Assembly: GCA_963669295.1 (NCBI GenBank)
Contig: OY769938.1
Coordinates: 1,302,001 to 1,366,000 of the forward strand
Length of the DNA: 64,000 bases
Direction: 5' to 3'
Source: G963669295 sp963669295
GTDB taxonomy: Bacteria; Bacteroidota; Bacteroidia; Flavobacteriales_D; CALLUQ01
The position numbers and the translations under genes are program-made. Below the pieces are notes generated by a model. That model did no database searches. It saw nothing but the letters and a program-made list of their open reading frames with translations, and was not told the origin of the DNA. This document shows, piece after piece, positions 36,101 through 43,253 of this stretch (the first letter of the stretch is position 1; the number at the start of each line of letters is the position of its first letter).

Positions 36101-38543
36101 TGCCCATGTACCCAATGTATATGTTACGGCTACTTTATTCAGGCCACACGAAAAATCGGAGCTGCCCCTCACAGTGGCCCATGGTTTTGCACCAATGTTG
36201 GTGGAAAACCCTGCCAACAAGTTGCCGTTAACCATTACCTCAGCCAAAACATCGCGGTCCAGAACCAAGCAAACCATTAAGGTGAAAGCCGAACCGAACT
36301 CGGCCATTACAGTGGCGGTAGTGGATGAAGGCATTTTGCAAATTACCGGATTCCAAACTCCCGATCCTTATGCTTTCTTCTATCAGAAGCGCGCGCTAGA
36401 GGTCAACTCATACGATGTATACCCTTACCTCTTCCCTGAGCTGGGCATTAACTCCAGCACTGGTGGCGATGGCATGAATCTCGCCAAGCGAACGAACCCG
36501 CTTACCAATAAACGGGTGAAGTTGGTGGCTTTTTGGAGTGGTATTTTAGAAACCAACAGTAATGGTGAAGCCACTTACGAAATCGACATTCCTCAATTCT
36601 CAGGAGAGTTGCGCGTAATGGCAGTAGGCTACAAAGGCAAGGCTTTTGCCTCTGATGAGGCGCACATGACCATTGCCGACCCTATTGTAATAAGCACCGC
36701 ATTGCCGCGTTTCTTTAGCCCGAAAGATACGGTTGATGTGCCAGTTATGGTGAGCAATACCACTGGCAAAGATGCCAGTTGCAAAACCAACCTCGAAGTA
36801 TCGGGCAACGTTACCATATTAGGATCGAAGAGCAAAACGGTAAAGGTGAAAGCCAACAGTGAGCAGCAGGTGCTTTACAAAGTAGTGGCTAAGCCAGCCA
36901 TTGGCCAGGCCAACATTAAAGTAACTGTAAAAGGGTTGGGCGAAACGTTTGTGAACGAAACCGACATTACGGTACGTCCGGCATCGCCTTTGCAAAAAAT
37001 CAATGGATCGGGTACGGTGAAGGCCAACAACTCGAAGAAGATCACCATGGATGTGGGTTCGTTTATTCCATCGAGTGTAGACAACAAACTGATGATCAGC
37101 AAATCGCCAGTAGTAGAGTTTACCGACGACCTCGATTACCTGGTGCGTTACCCTTATGGTTGTATTGAGCAAACCGTATCGAAAGCCTTCCCACAATTGT
37201 ACTTGCAAGATTTGGTGAAAGACATCTTACGCAAGGATGACCCGAATGCCAACCCGAATTACAATGTGCAAGAGGCCATTAAACGATTGAAGCTTTCGCA
37301 GCTGTACAACGGTGGAATGACCTACTGGCCGGGGCACGGTAAGGCACACTGGTGGGGTACCATCTATGCCACACATTTCTTAATTGAAGCAAAAAAGGCA
37401 GGATTTGAAGTAGACCAATCGCTGTTGGATGAGTCCATCAAATTCATTCAAATGAAGTTGAAGAATAAGGAGTTGATTGAGTACTACTACAATGGTTCGA
37501 TGAACCGCAAGATTGCTCCGAAAGAAGTGCCATACTCGCTGTATGTATTGGCCCTGGCCAACAAGGCCGATATTTCTACGATGAATTACTACAAAGCCAA
37601 CGTAGACTACTTGAGTTTGGATGGCAAATACTTATTGGCGGCAGCCTATGCGTTGGCTGGCGATAAAACCAAGTTCAAGCAGGTGATTCCTCCAGCCTTT
37701 AGCGGTGAAAAATCGAACTCTACCTTTGGGGGTAGCTTTTACTCGTATGTGCGTGATGAGGCCATTGCCCTGAGTGCTTTGGTGGAAGTAGATCCCGACA
37801 ACCAACAAATTGGCATCATGGCCAAGCACGTGTCGGAACACCTCAAGCAACGGCGTTGGCTCAACACACAAGAACGATCGTTCAGCTTATTGGCCCTTGG
37901 TAAAATTGCTCGCGAAGCAGAGAAAAGCGACATTAAAGCTACGGTGAAGGTGAATGGAAAAACAATTGCCACATTCAACAACAAACCCATTACCCTAAAC
38001 ACCAAAGACCTGAAAGGCACCAAGGTAGAAATAGAAACCTCGGGTACCGGAAAGCTCTACTACTTCTGGGAAGCGGAAGGCATTAGTGCCGATGGCAGCT
38101 ACAAAGAAGAAGACAGCTTTATTCGTGTGCGTAAAACCTTCTACGACCGTTATGGCAAGCAGGTAAGCAACAATACTTTCCATCAAAACGACCTGATTGT
38201 GGTGAAGCTCAGCATTGAAGGGGCTACCAATACTTACGTTGAAAATGTGGTGATTTCCGACATTTTGCCCGCAGGGTTTGAAATTGAGAACTCACGCATT
38301 ACCGAAACCACTACGTTCAATTGGATCAGGGATCGATCGCGGCCTGACTATGAAGACATTCGCGACGACCGCATCAACATGTTCGTAAATGTATCGGGCA
38401 CCCAACGCAATTATTACTATACTGTGCGCGCCGTATCGCGCGGCAAGTTCCAAATGGGACCTGTTGGTGCCGATGCCATGTACAATGCCGAATACCATTC
38501 GTACCACGGTGGAGGCACAATACGTGTGCTACCGCAAGAATAG
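33135..38543 (+). CDS. Alpha-2-macroglobulin-family lipoprotein with intact thioester motif
   Basis: 1802 residues, lipoprotein signal LILLIASC (Cys at 18) followed by acidic residues. The protein follows the bacterial YfhM-type plan: macroglobulin-like domains (MG) through about residue 1050, an A2M domain (about 1130-1220; FWSGILETNSNGEATYEIDI) and a thioester-containing TED domain with GCIEQ at 1342-1346 (canonical CxEQ). The bait region is not obvious. Family members trap attacking proteases by conformational change and covalent linkage. The association with PBP1C is established in other bacteria and taken to mean periplasmic defence and cell-wall repair. A Tyr/Asp-rich tract at residues about 380-406 is unusual. 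A strong terminator follows. Confidence 0.95.
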   Translation: MKLLKYPIFALILLIASCSGSDENAINVIEKNFEEEVPLAGNLIFTFDKSLISDTLVNYWDTTEYIKFDPYIEGRYIWRSSSELEFSPLNYLLPSTEYSAEFTDELASHTENLSLGEGTSFKFHTPYIQTTDAKGYWAISSNNPSEAFLHFDVTFNYQVRATEAADHITVKIDGAPQEFKLITEGIGETVSLYLPGQKVEDKETNAELTVSSGLTPINGTLPTKAAVTEEIYIPSPYKLSIYEINSEHDGAFGRIIVSTSQQVNATNIKDYITVTPSVKYSVETDNQSFTLKSDEFDVKQKYDVTIHEGLKGELGGKLKYEYSQQVSFGKLRPSIKFQDQKSVYLSGRGSRDIQVSIINVPKVKVKVVKIYENNILNFIGGGYYDYYYDDYDDYYDDYYGDGYDYYRAEQLGDVVWEQEYESKELERLGNSRLLKLDFNDKLNDYNGIYVVQVSSEDDYWLRANKLVSISDIGLIVKEGKESITVFANSIKTAQPLSGVKLTFVGTNNQVATTMTTDGNGVAVYQSGELLAPGFKTMLVTAELEGDYNYLPFSRTRINTSRFDVGGKRENSAGIEAFIYGDRDIYRPGETINISAILRNYDWTTPDPIPVKLKLLTPNGKEYKTVRKTLNKHGSFETSINVPPTALTGSYTAQLFTSNNVLLNSKRIAVEEFIPDRIKVDVKLSKDEVKSGESVDVNVNAMNFFGPPATNRNYEVEMSLMRKSFYAKDYRDYNFSIENNSTYFNKTLRKGKTDEGGNATETFDIPHRYDHMGILQADFFTTVFDETGRPVNRRNSVDIYTQDAFYGIKYGSYYNRTGQQIKVPIIAVNKEGKALNNVEAHVLLIKHEYKTVLTKSGSYFRYQSEHEEKVLENKVIKLSGSGSYFKFTPELSGKYEIRISAPGVNTFVRQRFYAYGYGRTSYSSFKVNNEGEIDIEFDKENYMVGDKAKVILKTPFSGKVLVTVESNKVIEHFYVETDKRAATFELDVKDAHVPNVYVTATLFRPHEKSELPLTVAHGFAPMLVENPANKLPLTITSAKTSRSRTKQTIKVKAEPNSAITVAVVDEGILQITGFQTPDPYAFFYQKRALEVNSYDVYPYLFPELGINSSTGGDGMNLAKRTNPLTNKRVKLVAFWSGILETNSNGEATYEIDIPQFSGELRVMAVGYKGKAFASDEAHMTIADPIVISTALPRFFSPKDTVDVPVMVSNTTGKDASCKTNLEVSGNVTILGSKSKTVKVKANSEQQVLYKVVAKPAIGQANIKVTVKGLGETFVNETDITVRPASPLQKINGSGTVKANNSKKITMDVGSFIPSSVDNKLMISKSPVVEFTDDLDYLVRYPYGCIEQTVSKAFPQLYLQDLVKDILRKDDPNANPNYNVQEAIKRLKLSQLYNGGMTYWPGHGKAHWWGTIYATHFLIEAKKAGFEVDQSLLDESIKFIQMKLKNKELIEYYYNGSMNRKIAPKEVPYSLYVLALANKADISTMNYYKANVDYLSLDGKYLLAAAYALAGDKTKFKQVIPPAFSGEKSNSTFGGSFYSYVRDEAIALSALVEVDPDNQQIGIMAKHVSEHLKQRRWLNTQERSFSLLALGKIAREAEKSDIKATVKVNGKTIATFNNKPITLNTKDLKGTKVEIETSGTGKLYYFWEAEGISADGSYKEEDSFIRVRKTFYDRYGKQVSNNTFHQNDLIVVKLSIEGATNTYVENVVISDILPAGFEIENSRITETTTFNWIRDRSRPDYEDIRDDRINMFVNVSGTQRNYYYTVRAVSRGKFQMGPVGADAMYNAEYHSYHGGGTIRVLPQE
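34273..34353 (+). repeat. Tyr/Asp-rich low-complexity tract inside the alpha-2-macroglobulin gene
   Basis: About 27 consecutive codons encode mostly Tyr, Asp and Gly (e.g. YYDYYYDDYDDYYDDYYGDG). It interrupts an otherwise ordinary macroglobulin-like domain. The DNA consists of alternating TAT/TAC and GAT/GAC codons with enough synonymous variety to indicate selection on the protein rather than recent slippage. Confidence 0.8.
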
Positions 38544-38563
38544 TTGCATATAAATGCATTACA

Positions 38564-38589
38564 GGGAGGCTTTGGCCTCCCTTTTTTTT
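38564..38589 (+). terminator. Intrinsic terminator of the alpha-2-macroglobulin gene
   Basis: Perfect 7-bp GC-rich stem (38564-38570 with 38575-38581), 4-base loop, followed by eight T (38582-38589). It lies 20 bases after the stop codon. Confidence 0.93.
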
Positions 38590-38672
38590 GCCATTGTTGC
38601 TGTGGAATTCAACCTGTTTTCTTCCCTTTATTTTGGCATCAATATTGTTGGAATTTAAGCAACACACATCAC

Positions 38673-39389
38673 ATGAAAACACTTGCAACTCTTCTGCTTA
38701 TTGCCATTACCACCATGGGTATCGCTCAACAAACCATTCCCAATTACGACGACGGGAGGCCGATGCCACGTGGAGGATATAACGATGTATTTGCGCTGCA
38801 TTTTGAGGGTCATTACGGCATTCAACTCATGGACTACAATGCCCTTAACGCTCAATACCTAAGCCTTGATTTGCAGCCGCTTGACGAACGGCAGGTGTTT
38901 TATGGCGGCCATTTTGGAGGCACTTTAAATGAGAGCGCATCCATGGGGATCAATTTTTTCTTATTGGAAAAAAACACCCAACAAATAGGCGATAGCATGC
39001 AAGTAGTTTTTGGTGGTTATGGCATTAAAACAAGCATTGGAGGCGACCTTGCCCCAATGGAGTTTTTGGAGGTAGTGCCTTACTTTGGCTATGGGTTTAG
39101 TCGGTTAAAATTAACCCAAACCACTATTCGGAACGATGGTGGCAATGCCGGGTTCTTCCAAACCCGCCAGGAAGAAATCATCAATCGCAACCCAGCCGTA
39201 ATTTTAGATGTAGGCATCGCCAACCGCATCAACATCAAATTCATCAGCATAGGCATTCGTGGAGGGTACCAAATCGATGTGTCGAATAAGCGCTGGCGCT
39301 ACGATGGACACCGTATTTCGGGCGGTCCAAAAACCAGCCTTTCAGGCATGTATGGAATCATTAGCGCCTCGTTTTTCATCCGGAGCTAG
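38673..39389 (+). CDS. Secreted protein, probably an outer-membrane beta-barrel
   Basis: 238 residues from the ATG at 38673, where a clean signal peptide begins (KTLATLLLIAITTMGIAQ). The frame stays open back to 38544, but that stretch spans the terminator of the previous gene and is not coding. The rest is dominated by alternating hydrophobic/polar strands with Gly and aromatic residues (VVPYFGYGFSRLKLTQTTI, FISIGIRGGYQIDV) and ends in a strand (GIISASFFIRS), as expected of a small outer-membrane barrel. No family recognised. The next gene starts 33 bases later on the same strand. Confidence 0.65.
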   Translation: MKTLATLLLIAITTMGIAQQTIPNYDDGRPMPRGGYNDVFALHFEGHYGIQLMDYNALNAQYLSLDLQPLDERQVFYGGHFGGTLNESASMGINFFLLEKNTQQIGDSMQVVFGGYGIKTSIGGDLAPMEFLEVVPYFGYGFSRLKLTQTTIRNDGGNAGFFQTRQEEIINRNPAVILDVGIANRINIKFISIGIRGGYQIDVSNKRWRYDGHRISGGPKTSLSGMYGIISASFFIRS

Positions 39390-39422
39390 CAAAATATCGG
39401 CCTATAAACCGTATATTGAAGT

Positions 39423-40016
39423 ATGAAACCAATCACGCTACTGTTGCTTATGCTATGGCTTACACATGGAGCTGTGGCTCAAAATGAAGCCATTGTTAAA
39501 ACCATCGACCAGCATGTTGCCACCATTGAAAATGAAATCAATGAATTGCGCGAATACGAATCGTTGTTGAGTTATCAACTACACACCGAAGACATGGTGC
39601 CTGGCACTGGTTGGCAAGGGCACGACTACGAATTCTTTTACTACGATCGACAAGATGTGGATGAAAATGATCCTGGCAAAGTGTTTAAGTACCTTACCAA
39701 GGTAGTTTGCACTTACAATGTAGCAGCAAGTGTAGACTATCGCGATGTCTACTACTTTAAAGATGGTGCGCTTGTATATACCTACGAGGTTTGGGAGGGC
39801 GATGCTTGTGGCGACTTGCATACCTGGTACGACAATGGCAAAATGGTTAAGTTTAAAAGTGTGGCCGTAGAAGATTGTTATGGTGAAGGCACTGAAGATG
39901 CTGAGAAAACCAGTGGGTTTGATCAATACGAACTGAATGGCTCGAAATACAAACTTAAAACTGCGAAACAATTGCACCAGTTGTTTCAACAAATGGTTGC
40001 TGTAAACGGAAATTAA
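39423..40016 (+). CDS. Secreted protein of unknown function
   Basis: 197 residues with a signal peptide (PITLLLLMLWLTHGAVAQ). The mature part begins with a short helix (VATIENEINELREYESLL) and continues with strands containing many aromatic residues and four cysteines (in VVCTYN, GDACGD and VEDCYG, the last two pairs possibly disulfide-bonded). The segments YYFKDGALVYTYEVWEGDAC and WYDNGKMVKFK vaguely recall YwqK/MORN units, but too little repeats for a call. It lies 33 bases after the barrel-like gene, so the two may be co-transcribed. Function unknown. Confidence 0.65.
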   Translation: MKPITLLLLMLWLTHGAVAQNEAIVKTIDQHVATIENEINELREYESLLSYQLHTEDMVPGTGWQGHDYEFFYYDRQDVDENDPGKVFKYLTKVVCTYNVAASVDYRDVYYFKDGALVYTYEVWEGDACGDLHTWYDNGKMVKFKSVAVEDCYGEGTEDAEKTSGFDQYELNGSKYKLKTAKQLHQLFQQMVAVNGN

Positions 40017-40159
40017 CTCCCCCTTTCATTCTTCACCACTCAGCACAACCCCTTTAACGGTTTAGCTCTTTTTTAGCTAAAAATCAACGAAATACGGCAT
40101 GGTTCTTGCTGCGTTTTTAGCACTTCCCACCCCAGTACACACATGTTAACACACACGCC

Positions 40160-41689
40160 ATGAAACCAACTTACCTATGGAAGGTAGTGCTGATGCTTTT
40201 GCTTTGCTATAGCGGTACCATTCCTTTTGCTCACGGACAACGAACCACCAAACAGGCCATAAAGCCAACGTCCGCAAAACCAACCTCAACACAACAAGCA
40301 GCGCAAGCACAACGCGAAGCACAGGCAGCACAAGCAGCACGCGAACGTCAGGAACGAGAAACACAGGCACGACAAGAAGCTGAGGAACGCAGAGAACGGG
40401 AGGCACAAGCACAACAGGAAGCCGAGGAACGCAGGGAACGAGAAGCGCAAGCACAACAGGAAGCTGAGGAGCGAGAGGAACGCGAGGCAGCAGCGCGTGA
40501 GGCTGCCGAAAGACGTGAAAAAGCAACACAGATAAGACAAGAAGAAAGGGCTAAAGTAAGGTATGCGAAGGCATTGGAAATACGCGCGCAAGAACGGGAA
40601 GCAGCAGCGCAGCGCGAACGAGAAGCAAGGGCACAACAACGCATTGCAGCACGCCAGCAAGGCCAAAAAGCATTGAAAGAGCGCAACGTCATCGCTGCCA
40701 CCAATACTACCACCGCAGTTAAGCAACCGGGGGTTGACCGCACCAACGACTCCATCGCCATATTTGGAAACATTAAGCAACCTCAATACTACGTAAGCGA
40801 CCCTTTAGACCCTGCTCCCCATGTATTGCCCTTAAACGACAAATGGGTGCCTACCCCGTGGGAGCCCCCTGTACAAGCTTCTGGAGCTACCATTGAAGAC
40901 GATTTCGGCAACACCATTTGCGTAAGCTCTACCCAAAACATCAATGCCAACATGGTGCCTCCAGCCTATTTAATCAACTGCATAGAGGCAGGATTGAAGC
41001 GGCTACGCCATCTTTACGTTTGTGGCAACTGGAGTTCCGACACATTTATTGAAAAGTATTACAATGAGTTGTATCGCGTGAAAGCTTACATCGACCAGCT
41101 GCCCTTTACCTGGGACAGTTCGGTGTACCGCAACGAATGGGTGTTTTATTACGATGCGCTTCAACACAACATCAATTACGTGGAGGAAGACCACACATTA
41201 ACACAATACCAGCTCTTTTTCGACACCCGTGTGCATTGGGTCAAAGGTCTTTTGCCACAGCTTACCAACGACAGCCTCTACAACATGCTTTTTGTAGACA
41301 GCATGCTGGGAGTTGACCCTTCCAATGAACGATTGGGTGGACAGGCATACTACCAACGAATGGCTAGCTTTAACCCACCCAGGGTACGGGTAAAACTCAA
41401 AGAAGCCGTACAGTTTAACTCCTACCTGGCCTACTACCCTTCATTGGTTGCGGCACAACATTTTATGAACTGGTACGAAAGCTCCGAATTCTTTAACCTG
41501 CTGTTGCGCAAAATACGCCACGACTGGTCGCAAACCGAGGTGGCGATCGACCAACAAGAGCGCATTGCACTGGCCAACAACGTGTACTACCTTACCAAAG
41601 CGGTATTGTTAATGTACGAAGACCTTGAAATGGAAGCGTTGCAACTGCAAGCTGATGCACTGCTCAATCAATTGCAACCCGAGCGATGA
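40160..41689 (+). CDS. Secreted coiled-coil protein with unknown C-terminal domain
   Basis: 509 residues: a signal peptide (LWKVVLMLLLCYSGTIPFAHG), a long charged coiled coil (about 45-175) rich in Arg, Glu, Ala and Gln, containing a 14-residue tandem repeat (REAQAQQEAEERRE type, residues 66-121), then a linker and a globular helical domain of about 270 residues starting near TICVSSTQNINANM. That domain holds many Tyr and Trp residues (NEWVFYYDALQHNINYVEED, FMNWYESSEFFNLLLRK) and matches nothing recognised. The coiled coil may span the periplasm or bind peptidoglycan. The gene appears monocistronic and is followed by a gene-free island. Confidence 0.7.
   Translation: MKPTYLWKVVLMLLLCYSGTIPFAHGQRTTKQAIKPTSAKPTSTQQAAQAQREAQAAQAARERQERETQARQEAEERREREAQAQQEAEERREREAQAQQEAEEREEREAAAREAAERREKATQIRQEERAKVRYAKALEIRAQEREAAAQREREARAQQRIAARQQGQKALKERNVIAATNTTTAVKQPGVDRTNDSIAIFGNIKQPQYYVSDPLDPAPHVLPLNDKWVPTPWEPPVQASGATIEDDFGNTICVSSTQNINANMVPPAYLINCIEAGLKRLRHLYVCGNWSSDTFIEKYYNELYRVKAYIDQLPFTWDSSVYRNEWVFYYDALQHNINYVEEDHTLTQYQLFFDTRVHWVKGLLPQLTNDSLYNMLFVDSMLGVDPSNERLGGQAYYQRMASFNPPRVRVKLKEAVQFNSYLAYYPSLVAAQHFMNWYESSEFFNLLLRKIRHDWSQTEVAIDQQERIALANNVYYLTKAVLLMYEDLEMEALQLQADALLNQLQPER
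40355..40522 (+). repeat. Four 42-base tandem repeats (14-residue coiled-coil unit)
   Basis: Four contiguous 14-residue units at protein residues 66-79, 80-93, 94-107 and 108-121. Units 2 and 3 differ by one residue; units 1 and 4 are more diverged. Two heptads per unit fit a coiled coil. Such near-identical copies are prone to gain or loss by replication slippage. Confidence 0.85.
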
Positions 41690-41778
41690 AACACGGAGAA
41701 GGGGGCACCAGTTTTTGACCACGCAAGTTAACGGTGCGCACAAGGTGCTCCCTGCTCCTCTTCTAAAGGTACAGTATC

Positions 41779-41949
41779 CTAAAACAAGGCTGGTAACCAG
41801 GAGAACAAGGCTTTGGGATGGTAGTACGAAGCTCCTAACAACACTACCACGTCTCTAAACAGCTCCACCAGAGCTCCCCGCAATGCTTTTAGGTGTACAC
41901 TCCTGGCAAACAGACCTCCCACACTACTGTTTTGAGCTTCGCAGCGCCT
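41779..41949 (-). pseudogene. Possible coding relic, C-terminal fragment
   Basis: Minus-strand open stretch between two in-frame TAG codons. Its translation reads like protein, amphipathic then hydrophobic: SVHLKALRGALVELFRDVVV then LLGASYYHPKALFSWLPALF, then stop. There is no plausible ATG start. It is not recognised, and it may be the tail of a degraded gene or chance. The amino acid balance (Leu, Val, Ala, aromatic) is better than that of typical noncoding frames nearby. Confidence 0.25.
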
Positions 41950-41983
41950 CTAACCACCTCTAGCTATGGCTCCATCACGCTCC

Positions 41984-42211
41984 TCACGCTACACTTACTC
42001 TAAGTTTCGAATGCCCGACCCTTGTTTCAGTTGCAATGACTTCTGTACATGTATGCTGCTCTTCTGGAGTTGATCTGTGTACGCTTAGTACAGGAGTGTT
42101 GACTGCTATTTTCGCATCATCGACTTCAATTTTCGGGTTGTTGGCTTCGGTTTTCGATTTTTCGACTTCAATTTTCAACTTTTCGGCCTCCTTTTTGGTT
42201 TTTTCACGCAC
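41984..42211 (-). other. Doubtful short frame, heptad-repeat peptide
   Basis: 75 codons with a GTG start. The first half is a charged heptad repeat (KIEVEKSKTEANNPK, IEVDDAKIAV), generated by the 21-base minisatellite; the second half has no recognisable pattern. No promoter or ribosome-binding signal is seen. The Lys/Ile/Glu/Val heptads probably arise from the repeat itself, so this is most likely not a functional gene. Confidence 0.2.
42109..42192. repeat. Four degenerate 21-base tandem repeats
   Basis: Units at 42109-42129, 42130-42150, 42151-42171 and 42172-42192, each starting TTTTC on the plus strand. Units 1 and 3 share the ending CGACTTCAA; units 2 and 4 share a GGC(T/C)T-type ending, so there is a hint of a 42-base higher-order period. 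The 21-base length keeps any reading frame intact. Confidence 0.75.
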
Positions 42212-42317
42212 CTTTTATCTCCCTTCTCCTCCTATTCGCACATCCTATTCTGCAACCGTTTATCCGTACCCCTGCCCCGCTCATTAAATTCTATTCAACC
42301 GGATTGTGTATATTGAG

Positions 42318-42325
42318 TACGTTTG
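42318..42325 (+). promoter_or_regulatory. Promoter -7 box of the ABC transporter/peptidase operon
   Basis: TACGTTTG, an exact TAnnTTTG match, 46 bases before the ATG at 42372. The nearest TTG (42304-42306) is too close to serve as a normal -33 box. Confidence 0.45.
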
Positions 42326-42371
42326 AACCAACCAACTTAGCCCAAACATTGAAAACAAAAAGATCAGCACT

Positions 42372-43244
42372 ATGAAACTAAGCATCTCTAATCTTTCGAA
42401 AACCTATCCCAACGGAGTAAAGGCCCTCTCGAACGTAAACCTTGAAATTGAAAAGGGTATGTTCGGCTTGCTAGGCCCTAACGGTGCTGGGAAATCATCG
42501 CTCATGCGTACCATTTCCACCTTGCAAGAACCCGATGAAGGTACCATCATGCTCGACGACCTGGATGTGCTGCAACAAAAACAAGAAGTGCGTCAGCTGT
42601 TGGGGTATCTACCTCAAGATTTTGGCTTTTACCCCAAGGTAGCTGCCGACACGATGCTGGATCATTTTGCCGTGCTCAAAGGCATTTCCAATGCAAAAGA
42701 GCGCAAAGAAATTGTAGATGCATTGCTTCAACAAACCAACCTTTACGAAGTGCGCAAACAAAAAATTGGCACTTATTCGGGTGGTATGCGACAGCGGTTT
42801 GGCATTGCACAGGCTTTGCTGGGCGATCCTAAGTTGGTGATTGTTGATGAGCCTACCGCTGGACTCGATCCTTCGGAGCGCAACCGATTTCACAACCTCC
42901 TTTCTGAGATTGGTGAAAACATCATTGTTATTCTTTCTACCCACATTGTAGAAGATGTAAAGAACTTATGCACCAACATGTCGGTGATGAACAAGGGGCA
43001 GGTATTACTTACCGGAGAGCCAGCTAAAACAGTAGAAGAACTAAAGGGAAAGATATGGAGTAAACGCATCAACAAGGATGAGGTAACAGAATACAAAAGC
43101 AACTTCAATGTAATTTCTACCAAGGTATCGGAAGGCAAAATGCTGCTCCATGTATTCAGCGATGCGCAGCCCGACCCTTCTTTTGAAATCGTGTCGCCAA
43201 CGCTCGACGACGTTTACTTTTCTACCATTAGCAACCAACAATAA
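42372..43244 (+). CDS. ABC transporter ATP-binding protein
   Basis: 290-residue ATPase that powers the adjacent permease/peptidase fusion. Walker A is GPNGAGKSS (35-43), the Q-loop is within LGYLPQDFGFYP, the ABC signature is YSGGMRQ (135-141), Walker B is LVIVDEPTAGLDP, and the switch histidine is in ILSTHIVED. The C-terminal 80 residues are the extension usual in ABC-2-type exporters. It lies 9 bases upstream of the permease gene, so they form one operon. The substrate is not known. Confidence 0.95.
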   Translation: MKLSISNLSKTYPNGVKALSNVNLEIEKGMFGLLGPNGAGKSSLMRTISTLQEPDEGTIMLDDLDVLQQKQEVRQLLGYLPQDFGFYPKVAADTMLDHFAVLKGISNAKERKEIVDALLQQTNLYEVRKQKIGTYSGGMRQRFGIAQALLGDPKLVIVDEPTAGLDPSERNRFHNLLSEIGENIIVILSTHIVEDVKNLCTNMSVMNKGQVLLTGEPAKTVEELKGKIWSKRINKDEVTEYKSNFNVISTKVSEGKMLLHVFSDAQPDPSFEIVSPTLDDVYFSTISNQQ

Positions 43245-43253
43245 TTCTACGTT

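Larger units (their letters stand above)
41690..42317. other. Gene-free island with coding relics and a minisatellite
   Basis: No convincing gene lies between the coiled-coil protein and the ABC transporter promoter. The minus strand carries a stop-to-stop open stretch of 56 codons (41782-41949), a 75-codon frame with a GTG start (41984-42211) and, inside it, four 21-base repeats (42109-42192). The left half is rich in CTCC/GGAG-type motifs and differs in feel from the flanking genes. It may be the decayed remains of one or two minus-strand genes. Confidence 0.6.

Noticed and set aside
38544..38672. Upstream extension of the beta-barrel gene to a Met codon at 38544
   Set aside because: The extension spans the terminator of the previous gene, is rich in Cys, Phe and Trp, and precedes a perfect signal peptide at 38673.
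40060..40081. 7-bp TTTAGCT/AGCTAAA hairpin as a terminator
   Set aside because: It is AT-rich with a T-filled loop and no T tract after the stem, so it is too weak to call.
40146..40529. Leu/Val/Pro-rich minus-strand frame opposite the coiled-coil repeat
   Set aside because: It is the antisense of the Glu/Ala/Arg/Gln codons of the 14-residue repeat.
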